Positions 43,811 to 57,049 of a DNA stretch of 64,000 bases are shown one piece after another; within the stretch, counting starts at the first letter, position 1, and every line of letters begins with the position of its first letter. This DNA is from Cavia porcellus (taxonomy: Eukaryota > Chordata > Mammalia > Rodentia > Caviidae), in NCBI RefSeq assembly GCF_034190915.1, contig NW_026947496.1, positions 25,700,001 to 25,764,000 of the forward strand, given 5' to 3'. The notes below the pieces were generated by a model that did not search any database, had not been told where the DNA came from, and saw only the letters and a list, made by a program, of their open reading frames with translations. Position numbers and translations under genes: made by a program.

Positions 43811-45039
43811 CACACCTTTAAGTTTTTTTTTTTTTTAATTTAAAGGAAAAAACAAAACAAAACAGTATAAGGGTACAAGTAATATAGAATTTAAAAAAAA
43901 CAGTAAGAAATCACTGGTTAATAGATTACATATTGTCATCTTAGAAATAGTTGTTCAAGTTACAGGATTAAAGCATACAAAGTGGGCATTCAAACAGTGA
44001 GACTGCAAACGGTTGTGTTCAATGATCCAACAAAAACTCAGTAATATAGTCATCTATCTTACACACCTAAACACAATTGCAGCTGTGTCCTTTAGAGCAC
44101 TTTCTTTTTCTCTCTTTTTTACAAGAATATTTACACACTTTGGGTTTTATTACTCCCACAGTTCTGATTACTTTTTTTGAAGAGAATAACACCAAATATG
44201 ACAAAACAAAGCAATCAGTGAAAACAAAGGATGGACATAGGGCGTGATGTAAAAACAGAATACAAGGTAATCTACAATTGTTACCATAATGCCTCTTGCT
44301 TCCTTAAAAAAATTGCCTATATCATAAGGTATAATAAAATTGAACAAAACAATACAGAACAAGACCAATAAAACCTAAACATTGGAGATATTACAGTACT
44401 TCAAAAGAAGATAATAGTCAAACCAGAATGAGTGTCATAGTAAATCTTATTACCTTCAAAGTAGTTACCTATACCCTCAAATTGATGCTATCAAACAGAA
44501 AAGAACAGAGTAAAATCAACCAAAACAAGATTGTGGGAGCAATACAGGGCGTCAAATCAAGTTAATAGGAAATCAAATAAGTTACTATGATATAGCCTGC
44601 TAATTTTTAAAATTTTTCCCTTAATTAAAAAATAATAATAAAAAAATAAATTGTTTAAAAAGGGGGAGATTGAGATAAAAGAGGCCATAACAACACAACA
44701 ATACAGATCAAAGCAGAACAATTTAAGCAACATAGTGCTTCACCACAAGATAACTCAACTTAATAGTAGTTACCATAGTGTCTCTTTCCTTGTAATATTT
44801 GAGTATAACTTCGTATACTATAGCATCAAACATATCAAGACAGTGTGAAACCATTCAAAAGGATGAAAGTATTACAAGGTGTTTAGAACCAGCTAACAGA
44901 AAACAAACAATGGTTTCTATATTATCTCTTGCCTATAAAAATTTTTGTTTATACTATCACATATAATAAAATCAAGTCAGATACAACATGATAAAACCAA
45001 TGGAGACAGAAGAACAACAGTCTGCACACCTTTAAGTTT
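43811..45039 (-). mobile_element. 5'-truncated L1 3' end with perfect 15-bp target duplication
   Basis: CACACCTTTAAGTTT occurs at 43811-43825 and again, identical, at 45025-45039. Just inside the left copy is a T run, the reverse of the L1 poly(A) tail, so the element is in minus orientation. Its first ~640 bases match 9321-10059 in order. The rest (44470-45024) continues with A-rich 3'-UTR-like text. TTT/GA at the nick point is close to the L1 endonuclease preference TTTT/AA. Confidence 0.9.
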
Positions 45040-48000
45040 GAACTCACCCCAAATTCTTTCCTGTTTTCCACGGTCTGAGAACTGCCTTACTCTAACAGTC
45101 TTTGAAGATAGCTGTTAAATGGGGATGGACCAAATTCCCTCATGGTAAACAGTTTTTAGTATTTGACGTGTCCCATGTATCTTACTTCCCAATCATTCTG
45201 ACTTGTGTGTATTTTGGTATATGAATTAATTATCACAGGTAAAGTTATTGTAAAGCTTCATTCTGTGCAGAGCACCTTTAAACCCTCTCTTTTATTTGAT
45301 CCTTTCAAGAACCTTGTGATGCACAAAGGTATGATGTGTTTATAGACCTAGAGAAAGCAGGAATAGTTCTGGGAGGGAAGTTATTTTAGTGTGAAGTCTG
45401 GCCAGTGAAGGAGATGGTATGAGAACATGAAATAATGTTGTGCTTACACATCTCAGTTGCTGTGCACTGTAAGATAAATGGATGTGCCTACAACATCTTC
45501 CCTTTCAGATTCACTCATTTTCGTATCAGAACCGTAGCCTTTTGCGTTGCAATCACTTCCCTGGTTGGCTCAGCCTCAGTATCACTGTAATAAAATTGAT
45601 GCACAAGTGTGCAGGATCTATACATACGTTTTTGACCCACAAGGGCTGGTTCCACACACAGGTCTCTATCGCTGAAATGAATTGTCCACCCACATTGTGG
45701 CTGCCAGTGCTGTTTGTTCCTGATTTACCTCCAGTTTCTAATGTCTTTTCTACCCGTTCTGTCCCTTTTCCACTGGACAGGTAGTAGGAAGGACAGTTTC
45801 AGCCTATCGGAATATTTAGAATCTTCAGTAGGATAAAGTTTGCTCACAAAAAAGTTACAGTTCCCTCTATCAAGCTGACTTCAAAAGAAGCCATTTTCCT
45901 ATTTTTCCCCCTGAGCAATACTAAATATGATTTAAAGTTATAAATTTTGTGTTAAGAAAACGAAAAATTATTTGCAAGGCTCCTTCCTGAAGCAAGAGCG
46001 GATAAACAACATTCCTGAATGTTTGTTTACACTCTTGGAGCCTCTTGAAGTTGTGATGAGACAGGTTGAGGAGTGGAAGCATAGGACTTTTCTCCATGGT
46101 GAGCTGGCTGGCAGCGGAAGTCCTGCCTGGAGCCAGCTGCAGACTTTCTGGCTGTCTCCAGTCTGAGGAGCAAGAACCTTAGAAGGCCACAAGTTTTGGG
46201 GTCAGATACTAAATGACAAACTCTCCCTCCACTCCCCAACCCTAAAAGAGAAACAACCTCTTTTTGAAATTGGAAACTTCAGAAAAGATTTATGAAACTT
46301 GGGGTTTATGAAACCATCTGGTGCCTGGGCGTTTACAGCCCAGTTACTTTGAGAGTTTGGGGTCTGGGCTGGATCCCCATTTCTCCTTCTAGAATAGTTT
46401 CTTTCAGTCTCTACACTGACACCGAAGAGGCTAGGCTTTTAAACTTGCTGGACAACTTGTAAAAATCAGTAAGATTGAGAGTAATATACCTGTTCTTTTT
46501 AAAGGGCAATTTTACTGGCAGCTGCATGCTACATTAGAAAGTTCCAATTGTGAACTCTGAGTTTCCACTCTGCATAGCTTCCTTTGCAGGAGCACTGTGT
46601 AATTTTGGTTTTGTTTTGACAGTTTGTGACCTTTGACCTCTCTGAGTAAAATGTTTAGGCTGAAGAAGACTGAAAAGAGCTTTCAGATGGGATATTTCCA
46701 AGCTCTTTCAAGCTGGAGCAATCCTTGCCTCAGCACAGCCAACCCTTATATAGAAATGGTTCTCAAGTCTCCACCGAGTATTCTGGTGGAACAAATCAGA
46801 TCAAAGCCTTGCTTAATATGTTTGAAAAATGCACATCCGCATTGCAGAGCAAAAACATGTTATGGAAATCAATAATATCATATTCAGGCAGCCCTAACTT
46901 CAAAGTGAATCTCATGTGTGTTCTCAATTTCAAAAGAAAATGAAGAAAATGAGAACAGGGTGCCTACGTTTTCTCTGCTTAATTCTATTTGTAACTGAGC
47001 TGAGATCTCTAATGTCTCTTTACTGCTTTTTGACAGGTCCCTAAGGACTGTGGGCATAGGGCAATCTTCTTATTAATTGCCTGCACCTGGGATAATCTTG
47101 TACACTTGGGTTACAAGAGTGGCAAACTTTCTTCCCGCTATGCTTTGGAATGCTAATTATTTACATGTTATTGAAGGAGTAGCAGTTTAGAGAAGAATAT
47201 CAAATGAGAAACATAAAAATCTGTATGTTAACCTTTTAGAATCTTTTAGTCTCATTGAATTATTTTTGTTGGTAGGTTTGTTTCCATTGTATTAATATTT
47301 GTTAGGGATCCATTGGATGGTTGCTGCTTTCAGTGATACTGACGAAATATATCTTTCGATTATAGAATCTTTTGGAGGTAAAGTTTATTTCTTAAATATA
47401 CTAATAGAATTTGCTGTATGATAGTATTAGACTTTGTAGTTATCTGTATGATTTTATGTGATTAACTACTTAGCTTATAGTTTAAATTCTTGATACTTAT
47501 ATCACACACATTATCTTATTTTCTGGAAAGTAAATATGTCATGTTTTGCTGTAAGAATTGCACAGAATCAATTCTCTAGCTAACTATTCTGTTTTTCCTC
47601 TGTGATTCTATGTTGAAGTGGTGGTGCTGACCTATAATATTGTGGTGTTTATATTCAGGATTTAAAACTAAAAGAGAGGACCAGAGATTGACTCTTGAGA
47701 TCTGATCCGTTTCTTTGCCTTTATGTGTTTGGCTTGGTGTCAAAGGTTAGGCAAAGCAATAGAGTTTCTTCCACTGCAATGACTCTTATTTTGCTTCTAG
47801 ATGTGTGATAAACATACTTGTTTGCAACGTTTTCCCAGCACAGTCTTAACATGTCAAAGTTCATATGGCAGACTGAGATGAAACTGTTTGAACTGTGGGT
47901 TTTAAATGATACTACCCAGTCATCTGTTTAGAAAATGGGGAGACTCCAGGTTGGCCAGAGAGGATACACTCAGATATTTGTCTAAGTTGATGCTGGGCCT

Positions 48001-48640
48001 GACTCATGTGTGACTGGATTTTGAATACCAGAATTGCAGTTCATTTCAACTTAAATTCAAAGAAGATGTCAGAAATTTTGATCATCTCCCTTTTAGTTTA
48101 TTTTTAGACCATTCCCTCAGATGCAGTTTATAGACTGAGTAGCGCCTCTCTCCCAACTCAGAACAAAATGGAATTTCATTCTCCAAAAGGCTTCCTTCTT
48201 GCACTGCTTGGTAACAAATCAGTGGGCAGATGTGCACTGCTTTCTTTTCTACCATTTTGCAAAGGGCAGGAAAGAACACAGCTGGGCGAGTGCAGAGGGA
48301 GTGTTCTGAGGGCTCCTCGGAATTTGGGTTCCCCTTTCCTTCTTGCCTCCTTTTTGCTCTCATGTCCCTGTCACCCCTTTCCTCTGGCTAAGAAAGCTTT
48401 TTGCCTTGACTCTCACATCAAGTACTATGAAAAACATTTTTGAGTTTTGAGAGAAATGTCAAATCTTTTTTTCTAACAGCACAGAATAAACCCTGCTTAG
48501 TGATGTCATTTACTCTGATTGAGAGTGATCAATCATCGCCACAGTTATTTAGACTCATTGTAAAGAATTAGTATAATGTGACTTTTAGTTATGGAATTAG
48601 ATAATATCTCAGGATCTTGACTCGTAAAATCCCTGAAGTT
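45040..48640. other. Intergenic; weak MIR-like piece near 45.3 kb
   Basis: 45270-45360 ('ttatttgatcctttcaagaa', 'ccttgtgatgcacaaagg', 'tagacctagagaaagc') resembles a diverged MIR. The rest, including frames at 45482-45784, 45968-46239, 46633-46943 and 48082-48443, shows no domain or splice context. Confidence 0.4.
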
Positions 48641-48641
48641 G

Positions 48642-48642
<1 letters not shown>

Positions 48643-48683
<41 letters not shown>
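48643..48683 (+). repeat. (CA)n microsatellite
   Basis: About 20 uninterrupted CA units, followed by imperfect CACACA pieces to about 48706. Confidence 0.97.
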
Positions 48684-48685
<2 letters not shown>

Positions 48686-48816
48686 ATACACACACAGTCA
48701 CACACTCCTCAAAATTTTGTGATTCAATACCACAATTTTTTTTTAAATCAATACAGGACAAAAAAAAAGTCCTGCTCAATCTTTCAAGTTAGCTTGTTTG
48801 AACTTTCTTCCTAGCC

Positions 48817-49296
48817 TTAGGAATCAAGTTCTAATTTCCACACCAAATTTACTGACAAGCAGTTGAATTTTGCTGCTGCCAGTTTCAACCTTATTAAATG
48901 CTTCACAGAATCTTCCTCATGTGATTTCTGACAACTATATTTCAACAGAGCAAACCCACAGTTTGCTTCAAAACCATCACAAGAGTTTTCCAGCCTGAAC
49001 TCTTGATCATTGGTCTGAGATTTTTGTACTAACCACAGGTTTTTGGGTAAGTGAGCACACATATCCATGCTTTTCTCTATTATTATGGTAAAAGTGTTGG
49101 TCAAATTGTTTTCAAAGAGAATTGAAAGCTGTATTTTTAGTATTAAAGTGACCCATAGGTCCTGGGTAAAATGCAGATTGAAAGAAAGAAGACATGACCA
49201 GTTGAGGAACTTTGGCCTTTGGCCCTGAAATATATCTTGATGGGTCTCTGGCTGAATTTCCACAGAGATTCTTAGTTCAATAAGACCAACAATCAT
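48817..49296 (-). other. 159-codon open frame, unidentified
   Basis: This is the longest open frame outside the retrovirus region, on the minus strand from ATG 49296 to a stop at 48817. I do not recognise the predicted peptide, which is rich in L, N, K and S with no signal peptide, transmembrane run or cysteine pattern of a known family. No splice sites or promoter are evident. In AT-rich DNA a frame this long is uncommon but possible by chance over 64 kb and six frames. It could also be a piece of an old retrocopy. Confidence 0.2.
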
Positions 49297-49299
49297 GGG

Positions 49300-52050
49300 G
49301 TTTTCTTAAATGTTTACACTGTAGTTTCCTAACAACATGTGAATATAATCGAAGCATTACAAGTGATCTTTGGATTCTTGAGACTTATAAATATACTTGA
49401 CCTCACAAAATGCTAAAAGCAAGGAACTTGGAATCCTTAATGTGGAATAACAGAGTTAAATGATAATAGATGCCAAAATAGTTTGTGACTTGTAAATTGC
49501 ATACAGATGCCAGTCACTGATATTTATGGTTTCATAATTCCCTTTTACTTCCATAAAACAACACTCACATCAGGTTAGTGTTTTTCGTTTAGGTGTGTGT
49601 GTAACGTATCTTGAAGTTGAAGCTAGTAATTGATTTCATTATTTTATGTATATTCCACAGATACATAAAGATTGTGCCCCTGTAGCATTTCATTTATCCC
49701 TTACTTCTGAGGAAAGATCTTTTACTTCCAAAATCATGGCTTTTTATTTTTTTACTGAAGTCCATTTTCTTTTTTTTGGATAGTCAGTCTTGTTACCCAT
49801 CAGTCTTGACCTGTCTTATCAAAATTCAGTTAAATTAGTTCATGAATGAACCTTCTATCTCAGTTCTAATCACCTGCAGGACATTTCCCCAAACCACTAG
49901 GAGACATAATCTTCTTGCTACTATTCCTTGTGTCTTCTATCCTGCATGAACAGCTTACCAGAGAATGAAGTCAACATGGAGAACAGAGACACACTCCTGG
50001 TGAAGAGACTCTACCCATGCTCACAATCAGTTACTCTGAATTTCTCATTAGTGAAACTCAGGGAATTGATGGAGGAATTGCAATAAGGTGATTCTGAGAT
50101 TCCATCTATGAGTGTGGAAAGAAGAGGAAAAAAATTATGTTGTGTTCCTTTTGTTTTGTGTTCACATTTAGTAATTCAGTTCATTAGGTATACACAGTGG
50201 AATTCAAGTCCTTTTAATGTCTTTTTAATGACATGGTGGAAAGGGGTAAAATAATTTAAGCGCTAAGGAAGATAATACAGTAGCTCAGATCATACTTAAC
50301 ATTTCTTTCAATAGTTATAATGGAACCTTATCTGTGTGTCCATTTTGGAAATAGAAGAAAATGCAATTCATTTTTGTATACACGGGAGTTATAAGGCTTT
50401 GGCTTGCTCAAGTAAATATGCTTAGAAAGAAAGCAGGAAAATGCCAAAAAAGCTTATTTTTTTTCTTTACCATATCTGCTAAGTACAGGACTGGTATTTC
50501 ATCTGGTTTTTCTAACTGAAGAAACATCAATTTGTTTCGATACTGGAAGAAAAGCTGACCATGTGAGACTTATTGCAAGACAGCACAGAATGTACAAAAC
50601 CGCATATACTGTTTTTCATGGAAGATTTAAGGAATGTTCACGAGTAACTTTGACTATGAAACTTTCTACCCACCGATTTAATTGTTGAGTAAGATGTGTC
50701 TACTTTGCATGGTGCAATAGAATCCTCAGGGAGAAAATGGTACTTATGTGTAATGATATGCAAGTCTTATTAATTTGAAAAACACCTGTTCAATCAATTT
50801 CTATTCTTTTATTAGAACTGTGTCCTTGGAAAGGTGAAATATATATATATATATATCTCAACATAGGATTGCCACTCCATTATTTAGTGGAAGTGATGGT
50901 CTCTGTCTGTCTATCATCTCTATCTTTATCTCTATCTCTATCTCTATCTCTATCTCTGTCTCTGTCTCTTTTAGAAAAGAAACAAACTGGCTGTCTCTTG
51001 CCCTGTATCAGGACACTTCTCTTGTACCTTGCATGCAGGGAGATTAACAGATAGCCTGGGCAGAGGCACATATACCCACTCCACATGTGTATCCCTTTGT
51101 GCCTGGGCCTCACTGGCATTTTGCAGCACCCAGAACTCTGGCTTGGCTACCATGGATTCCAAAATGTTTGATGTCTCAAGACTGTACTCAATCTCAAATG
51201 GTTTCACAATGAGGGGTTCAGCTCATAATAGTAAAAATAGGCTTCCTGGAAAAGAATGAAAACCTCATAGCCTTCATCGTTCTCACACATTCCATTAGAA
51301 ATCTTACCAAATAGATGAAGATACAGTTTCAAATAACAGTTTTATTGGTCAATCAAGAATATCTGCCAGTGTGTTAAGGCAAGCCATTGCCTGATATTCT
51401 GGAAGACTTTCTGTAGACTATTTCTCCACAATGGAAGAACACTGTGACACTTGCCACACTCATTTCTTTTCCCATTGGTACAAGTTCCTTCATTCTCATT
51501 TGCACTGGTGCACTGCTATCTTAAGGCACAATAGAAGAGTTAATAAATTAAGGATTTGACCCAGAAAAAAAATCAGCTTTGCACCAGTCATGAGAAGTAC
51601 AAAATTTCATTTCATTCTAAAAATAGTCTTTTCCATTTTTGTTCCAAATTTTTATGCTGGCTTCAGCAGCACATATACTATTCTTTTCCATTTTTGGAGT
51701 TGTCTTTACTGTGGGAGGTACTTAATACACAGTCACATTTATATTTTTATTCATACAATATAGGATAAGGTTAATATTTTTCAGCTGGAGAAATTATCTT
51801 TCTTGCTTTCCCTGCCCCTGATAAATGTATTTATTTGTTATAAATTTATTTGTGTTATAAATTTTGCTTTTAGTTTCCCTATATCTCTTACATATTTGTC
51901 CATTCCTCTCTTCACTCAGCTACAAATGGATACATCCTTGGTCTGGATAATTAGCAGTCATCTAACATATCTGTGTCCACTTTTACCTCCAATATATACA
52001 TTTCTCTTTACCTAGATTCAGTTTTCAAAAGACAAATCAAACAGTGTCTA
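49300..52050. other. Intergenic with microsatellites
   Basis: No gene signal. It holds a short TA run (50840-50856) and the (CTATCT)n tract listed separately. Frames near 50880-51260 are microsatellite artefacts or chance. Confidence 0.5.
50900..50970 (+). repeat. (CTATCT)n microsatellite
   Basis: Hexamer-like TCTCTA units with a GTCTCT end. Opposite-strand translation gives an artificial RDRDRD peptide. Confidence 0.95.
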
Positions 52051-52059
52051 CTTCTTAAG

Positions 52060-52480
52060 TCCTTGAGTGGTTTCTTTCTTCCTGTCCTCAGAATGAAGTC
52101 CAAGGTTGTGCATCCTGGTCCAGAGGACCCTTCTAGATCTGGCCCTTGTCTGCAACTTCTGGCTCACCCTTGACTTTGTCCTCTGCCTCCGTTCCTGTTC
52201 AACCACCCTGGGCCTCATCAGCTTCTTGAACATACGCGGTATCTGCTCCCCCTTGGCTTCTCTTATCTTCCTTTCGTCTGTAGTGCTCTTTTCTTGCATT
52301 GCTTGGCTCTCTTTCATTTTTCTGTTAGGTGCTAAGTCATATGACTTTTTCTCAGCTAATTATTTCTAACCCTTCAGACAAAGCCTCCTTGTTATATCCC
52401 CCTACACAGCCCCTTGTTCCTCTTTCAGGACACTCTTCCTGAGAGTAATTCCTGGTTCAAATACCTGCCTTTCCCTCTAG
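52060..52480. mobile_element. L2-like repeat beside the ERV
   Basis: 'aagtccttgagtggtttc', 'agatctggcccttgtctgc', 'cttgactttgtcctctgcc' and 'acactcttcctgagagtaat' recall a widespread L2-type 3' region. It ends at the retroviral 5' LTR, which probably inserted into or beside it. Frames on both strands (52048-52369) are by-products. Confidence 0.45.
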
Positions 52481-52487
52481 GATGCTG

Positions 52488-52782
52488 TGAGGAGCACTTC
52501 ACATTGCTTCAAAGCCCAGGGTGTATGAGGACCTGCGGGGAAATGGCCCTGCTGTTTAGTGCAGATACACAGTGAGATACACTTGTTTTTGCACCACTTA
52601 GCATAGACCACCACTCATGGGCTACACGGTACACAGTACACAAAGGTGTAGTGCTTGATAATAGACTATCTAAGGGCTGAACATTAAAGATGCTTGCTGT
52701 TATTGCTACTATCAGGTTCCTGTGCTTTCTTTTCCTGGGGACCTCATTTGCAAAAATACTCCTTCAGCCTCCCAATCCTACA
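52488..52782 (+). repeat. ERV 5' LTR
   Basis: It starts TGAGGAGCACTTCA and shares 'attgcttcaaagcccaggg', 'ccctgctgtttagtgcag', 'cttagcatagaccaccac', 'taagggctgaacattaaag' and 'ttccttttctggggacctca'-type text with 58307-58599. It ends at CTTCA (52766) or, extending the alignment, at CCTACA (52782). Confidence 0.85.
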
Positions 52783-52789
52783 AGCAGTG

Positions 52790-52807
52790 TGGTCATCAGG
52801 GTGAGGT
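52790..52807 (+). other. Possible ERV primer-binding site
   Basis: TGGTCATCAGGGTGAGG begins a few bases after the 5' LTR. It loosely follows the TGGTNNCAGNNGNGGG pattern of leucine-tRNA sites in ERV-L elements. It is degraded, so the assignment is tentative. Confidence 0.3.
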
Positions 52808-52809
52808 GA

Positions 52810-54150
52810 ATGTTGGTGAGGGAGAGCCCCAGGAGGTTGCCAACATGCGTCTCCCTTCCCTTTTTGGCAGTTTGGAAGGCCCCTGAGGCCTGGGAAGTGG
52901 TCTTTCTGATACCTGGAATGTGTTGAAGGTTTTTAGAGTGATAGATATGCAAGTTCTTCCCTACCACTGTGAGTAAGTTGGGTGGGTGGCTTGACAGTTT
53001 TTGAAGACCTCCTCTAGCAGGTAGACCAGCTACAATAGATCCAGTAGAACCTGGAAGCATGGCTCGCTGGAGCAGAAGTTATGTTGCGGGGCCCAAAGAG
53101 CATCACCTCATTCAGAAGCATAAATGCCTATCACCAGGAGAGTCCCCTGATACTACTCATGGACACTGCCATTTGACAGAAGATGGAGATGAAGGAGGTC
53201 CTAGTCCAGCAGGGAGGGCCTGAGGAACTATCCACCTCTACATATCATACAACATTTATGATCTTCACAGCCATGACCCTATGGCAAAACAACTGAAACA
53301 AAAGATGGGTGAAGCTGTGCCTGAGAGTTGCTACAGCTATTGGTTGATGAGGCCAAAAACATGCAATTAAGCCCACGAGAGAAATCCCAAATATCCAACG
53401 TAGCCAGCACTCCCTCTCTGTAATAGATTCTATGGGATGTGCAAAGGACAGCCCTGTGAGCAGGTAATCAGACTTCAATAAACTTGTTAGTGGCAGATGC
53501 CCCCCTGATTAGGGAGAATCTGGGTGACTTTTGGAACATTATGGAATGGGAAACCTACCTAGACTTTGTAACTGTGCTATGAGAAATGGATATGCAACAA
53601 ATGATATTCACCATGCAGCAACATTACCGTGATGAGGAGCTGCTCACAGCATGTATGAAGGACTTGATTGTTGCAAGCAGGCTGCCTGGCATGTTCAGAG
53701 CCATGTTGGCCCTCTAAACCCCCTTCACAGATCATTAAGTACATGAAACTGTGTATACCTTAGCCAAGCTGGGGAATGGGAAAGTAAAGTAACCAGGTAA
53801 GGCAAGACCTATAAAAACTTCACTGCCTAAAGAAAAAAAAAAATGACTGGCTTCATTGTAGGATGATCATGGACAGGCTATGGAGCCACTTGAAGGTCAG
53901 CTGGCACCAAATTTGTCCTGATGGCTGCTGGCTTAGCCATAGATAAGACAGAGGGCTCTGTGGTGACAGTTGCCCCCAAGCAGTAATCTGGCTTGAAGGA
54001 AAAGGCAGCCACAGTGAAGCAGGACACTGTGACGTTAGCTTCCTTTTATTCAGGTTAGGAATCAGGCTGAAGTTCCCAATTAATCAGGACCCAGAGAGAC
54101 TAGAGGCAGCATATGGAACTATTTACTGGTCCCCAAAGAACATATAATGT
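52810..54150 (+). pseudogene. ERV gag remnant
   Basis: The region between the 5' LTR and the protease/RT part is in the gag position. Short frames with stops and shifts remain, without a zinc-knuckle motif that I can recognise. Assigned by position. Confidence 0.5.
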
Positions 54151-55570
54151 GTACTTGCACTGGTGGATACCAGAGGCAAATAAGCACTAATATGCGGTAG
54201 CCCTGACTGTTTCATTGGATTTGCTGTATGTATACAAGGCACAGAGGACACTATATCACAGATAGCCCAGGGGACATTGGTGGTGGGCACTTGTCTCCAG
54301 ACCTTTATGATGTCTGTGTTTTCCTGGTTGCTGAATACAGCCTAGGGACAGACATACTGACTGGTATACTAAGCAAGAAGAATTCTACTTCTGTATCTTG
54401 TGTAAAAACCATAGTCTGAGGACAGCCACATCATGCACTGCTGACTCTCCTGCAGGCTATGCAAATTCTATGCATAGAGCTACCTGTGTCATGAGGAAAT
54501 AGGGCAAAGCATTTTGAAATTGGAAGAAGCAGGGGTGATGTGCCTTGCACAAAGTCCTTTCAACTCCTTCAAATGAGCCACACAAAGGCTGGACAGGATG
54601 TGCCAAAGGACTATAGCGTACCAGAAAGTGAATAAAGTAATTCCTCCATCCCATGTGGCAGTGCCTAGTACTGCAGACCTGATGGCAGGCTTCCTGATAC
54701 TACTACACTGAGGATTTGGCCAGTGCTTTCTCTACTGCTGTCATGTCTGACCATCAGGAACAGTTTGCTTCACCTAGGACTTGGGCAGCGGGATCAAGCC
54801 ACACTCTGTGTCACTATTCCATTATATTGATGATATTATGCTAAACTCCAATTACCTTACAAATTTTGAAGCTGCCCCACACAGTCTGAAGGAAGCTTGC
54901 TGGCCTGGGGCTGGACCGTCAATAAAGACAGGGTCCAGGGACCTGGCTGGTCTGTCAAATTCTTGGGTGTTATCTGGTCAGGTAAGATGCAAGTAATTCC
55001 CAATGCCATTATCCATAAAACCCCAGACCCATGACAGTATGCCGATTGCAGGCATATGTGGGCTTTTGGTGGATGTTTATTCTGGACCTAGCTATCCTGC
55101 TGCACCCTTAGTACCAGATGACCCAAAAGGGTGCCTCGTGCAACTGGTCTGATGCATCAGAAGCTGCTTTTCAGGACTCAAAGATAGAGGTCGCACAGGT
55201 GCAAGCCCTCTGAGTCACTGACCCCACCCTCCCATTTACCCTGACAGTGAGTGTAGATGATAATGGCTTTGTCTGGGGCCTATGGCAAAAACAAGGGATG
55301 CAGAAGCACCTTGATGGGTTTGGTCACAGTTGTGGAAAGAAATTGAAAGCTGGTACTCCCACAGCAGTGGTATGTGCTGCTCTATACACCTGTGAGGGCA
55401 TCGTGGAGCAGCAGACAGTGGAAGAACAGACCAAATACCTGATAGAGGTGGGATCTATACATGGACATCTCACCCAGGAGTGGAGTGGCCCAGGCCTCCT
55501 CCCTTACATATTAGAGGACATACTTTCTGCAGCGGGGCTCTTTCTAGGCCAGCTCATTGGCAGCTAAATT
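54150..55570 (+). pseudogene. ERV protease/reverse transcriptase remnant
   Basis: 54228-54380 retains a protease-to-RT junction-like stretch with SLGTDIL. Bases 54823-54840 encode YIDDIM, the reverse-transcriptase catalytic YxDD box in the form usual for ERV-L elements. 'FLGVIW'-like and 'GASCNWSDASEAAFQ' type RT-connection text follows across frameshifts to about 55190. Frames are broken by stops throughout. Not active. Confidence 0.85.
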
Positions 55571-56650
55571 GGCATGTTGGGACTGATGACAAATACAGCA
55601 CAGAAAACTGTATGGGGTGATGGACTAGGTTTTAATACCTACCCCCTATGCATAAAGGAAAGAGAAACCTCCAGCTGACACCTGATATATCAGTGGGTCC
55701 AGCCGTGGCACAACCCTGTAATGGATGGCAGTCACTGTCTGGCCCAGCACAGAAACTGGGACAGGCAGGTTGAGTCAATAGGCAGAATTGTGGGGCATTG
55801 TGGGTGCTTATAATGTATGAAGAAGGCACCCTATATGTTTGCACAGACAGCGGGGCAGTCTTTAGGATGTGATGCTTTGGTTACTAGCTTGGGTGACCCA
55901 GGATTGGCAGATAGTGATTCATCCCTTGTGGGGCGCTGATCTGTGGTGAGACTTGTGGGAATGTGGCCAAATAACTAGCCATGTAGGGTACCATGCTTCA
56001 GGACATAGGCTCCTCCTCTCGCTGGGGGATGACTTAGCAGATGTGTTAATGAGGGTGACTGCTCTCTGTGGGCTACTTTCTGTAGCAGCATCTTGGCTCC
56101 ATAAGAAACTAGGACCCATAGGACTCCACATTATGTAAACTGTAGTGCAGTGATGGCACTTGGACTTGACTGCCTGTGAGTCAAAGGTTGTGGGAAAGGT
56201 ATCTATTTGGACCCCTGGAGAAAGAAAGTTATGCATACTGCTTGGCACGATACCATGAGCTTTCCGCTCTGTCCAACAATGACAGATTTTGCTGGGCCTT
56301 TGGCTCTCTTGCAGGAACATAGATATGCTCTGACTGCTGTGGATACAGCCACATCTATAGGCTTTGTTTGCCCCAGTCCCTCTCTTGATCAAGCCCATAT
56401 CATTAAGACATTCTAGTGGTTGGTAGAATCTGAACAGGGAACCCGTTTCACAGGGCCACATGTACAACAATGAGCCAAAAACATTGACGTCACATGGCAC
56501 TTCTATGTGCCCTACTGACTGCAGACAGCCGATATGATTGAGAGGTACAAGGGGCTTCTGAAAACCAAACTGGCCTATTTGGTTCCAAAGTTCACTGTGT
56601 GTGTGTATCTTACCTCACATGGTCAAACTGCTCAATGACCAGTCCCCACT
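55570..56650 (+). pseudogene. ERV RNase H/integrase remnant
   Basis: 56210-56416 is an open piece containing DFAGPL and AVDTATS, the first acidic part of the integrase core. It is followed, after a stop, by GTRFTGP and then ERYKGLLK near 56540, corresponding to the second and third parts of the D,D-E core. In-frame stops separate them. A 193-codon frame on the opposite strand (55919-56500) is a shadow of this region. Confidence 0.85.
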
Positions 56651-57049
56651 TACTAATGACAGTCTGTTGAATCACCTCTTGAAAGCACAGCCAGCCCATC
56701 TATGTATTGGATTCACAGAACAAGGTCATAAGGTGATGAAAGGGGCCTTAATTCTTCCCCTGCTCAAACTTATGAGGCCAGAAGTTCACTATTGATGGAT
56801 TTGGGTTTGGCTCATAGACCCTGGTTAGAAGTTGGAGCCCTTGCGGAAAGGACTAAGATATTCCATAGAAGTACAGCCTTGGACCTGGCCCTTGAAGACT
56901 TCACTGTGCTCTCCACCAAAGCTACCATACTAGAAAACAGTGATGTGACTGCTTGGCTCATTTACCTGGGAGTGGTGGAATTAACCACATCTCCAGTAGC
57001 AACAAGAGCCCAGGTCTGGCATTCTTATCCAGGGGAGTAAAGTGATTCT

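Noticed and set aside
50880..51119. Minus-strand frame with an RDRDRD repeat (also 26699-26977)
   Set aside because: Translation of CT-rich microsatellites.
55919..56500. 193-codon minus-strand frame, longest in the window
   Set aside because: It is the antisense of the retroviral integrase remnant and has no signature of its own.
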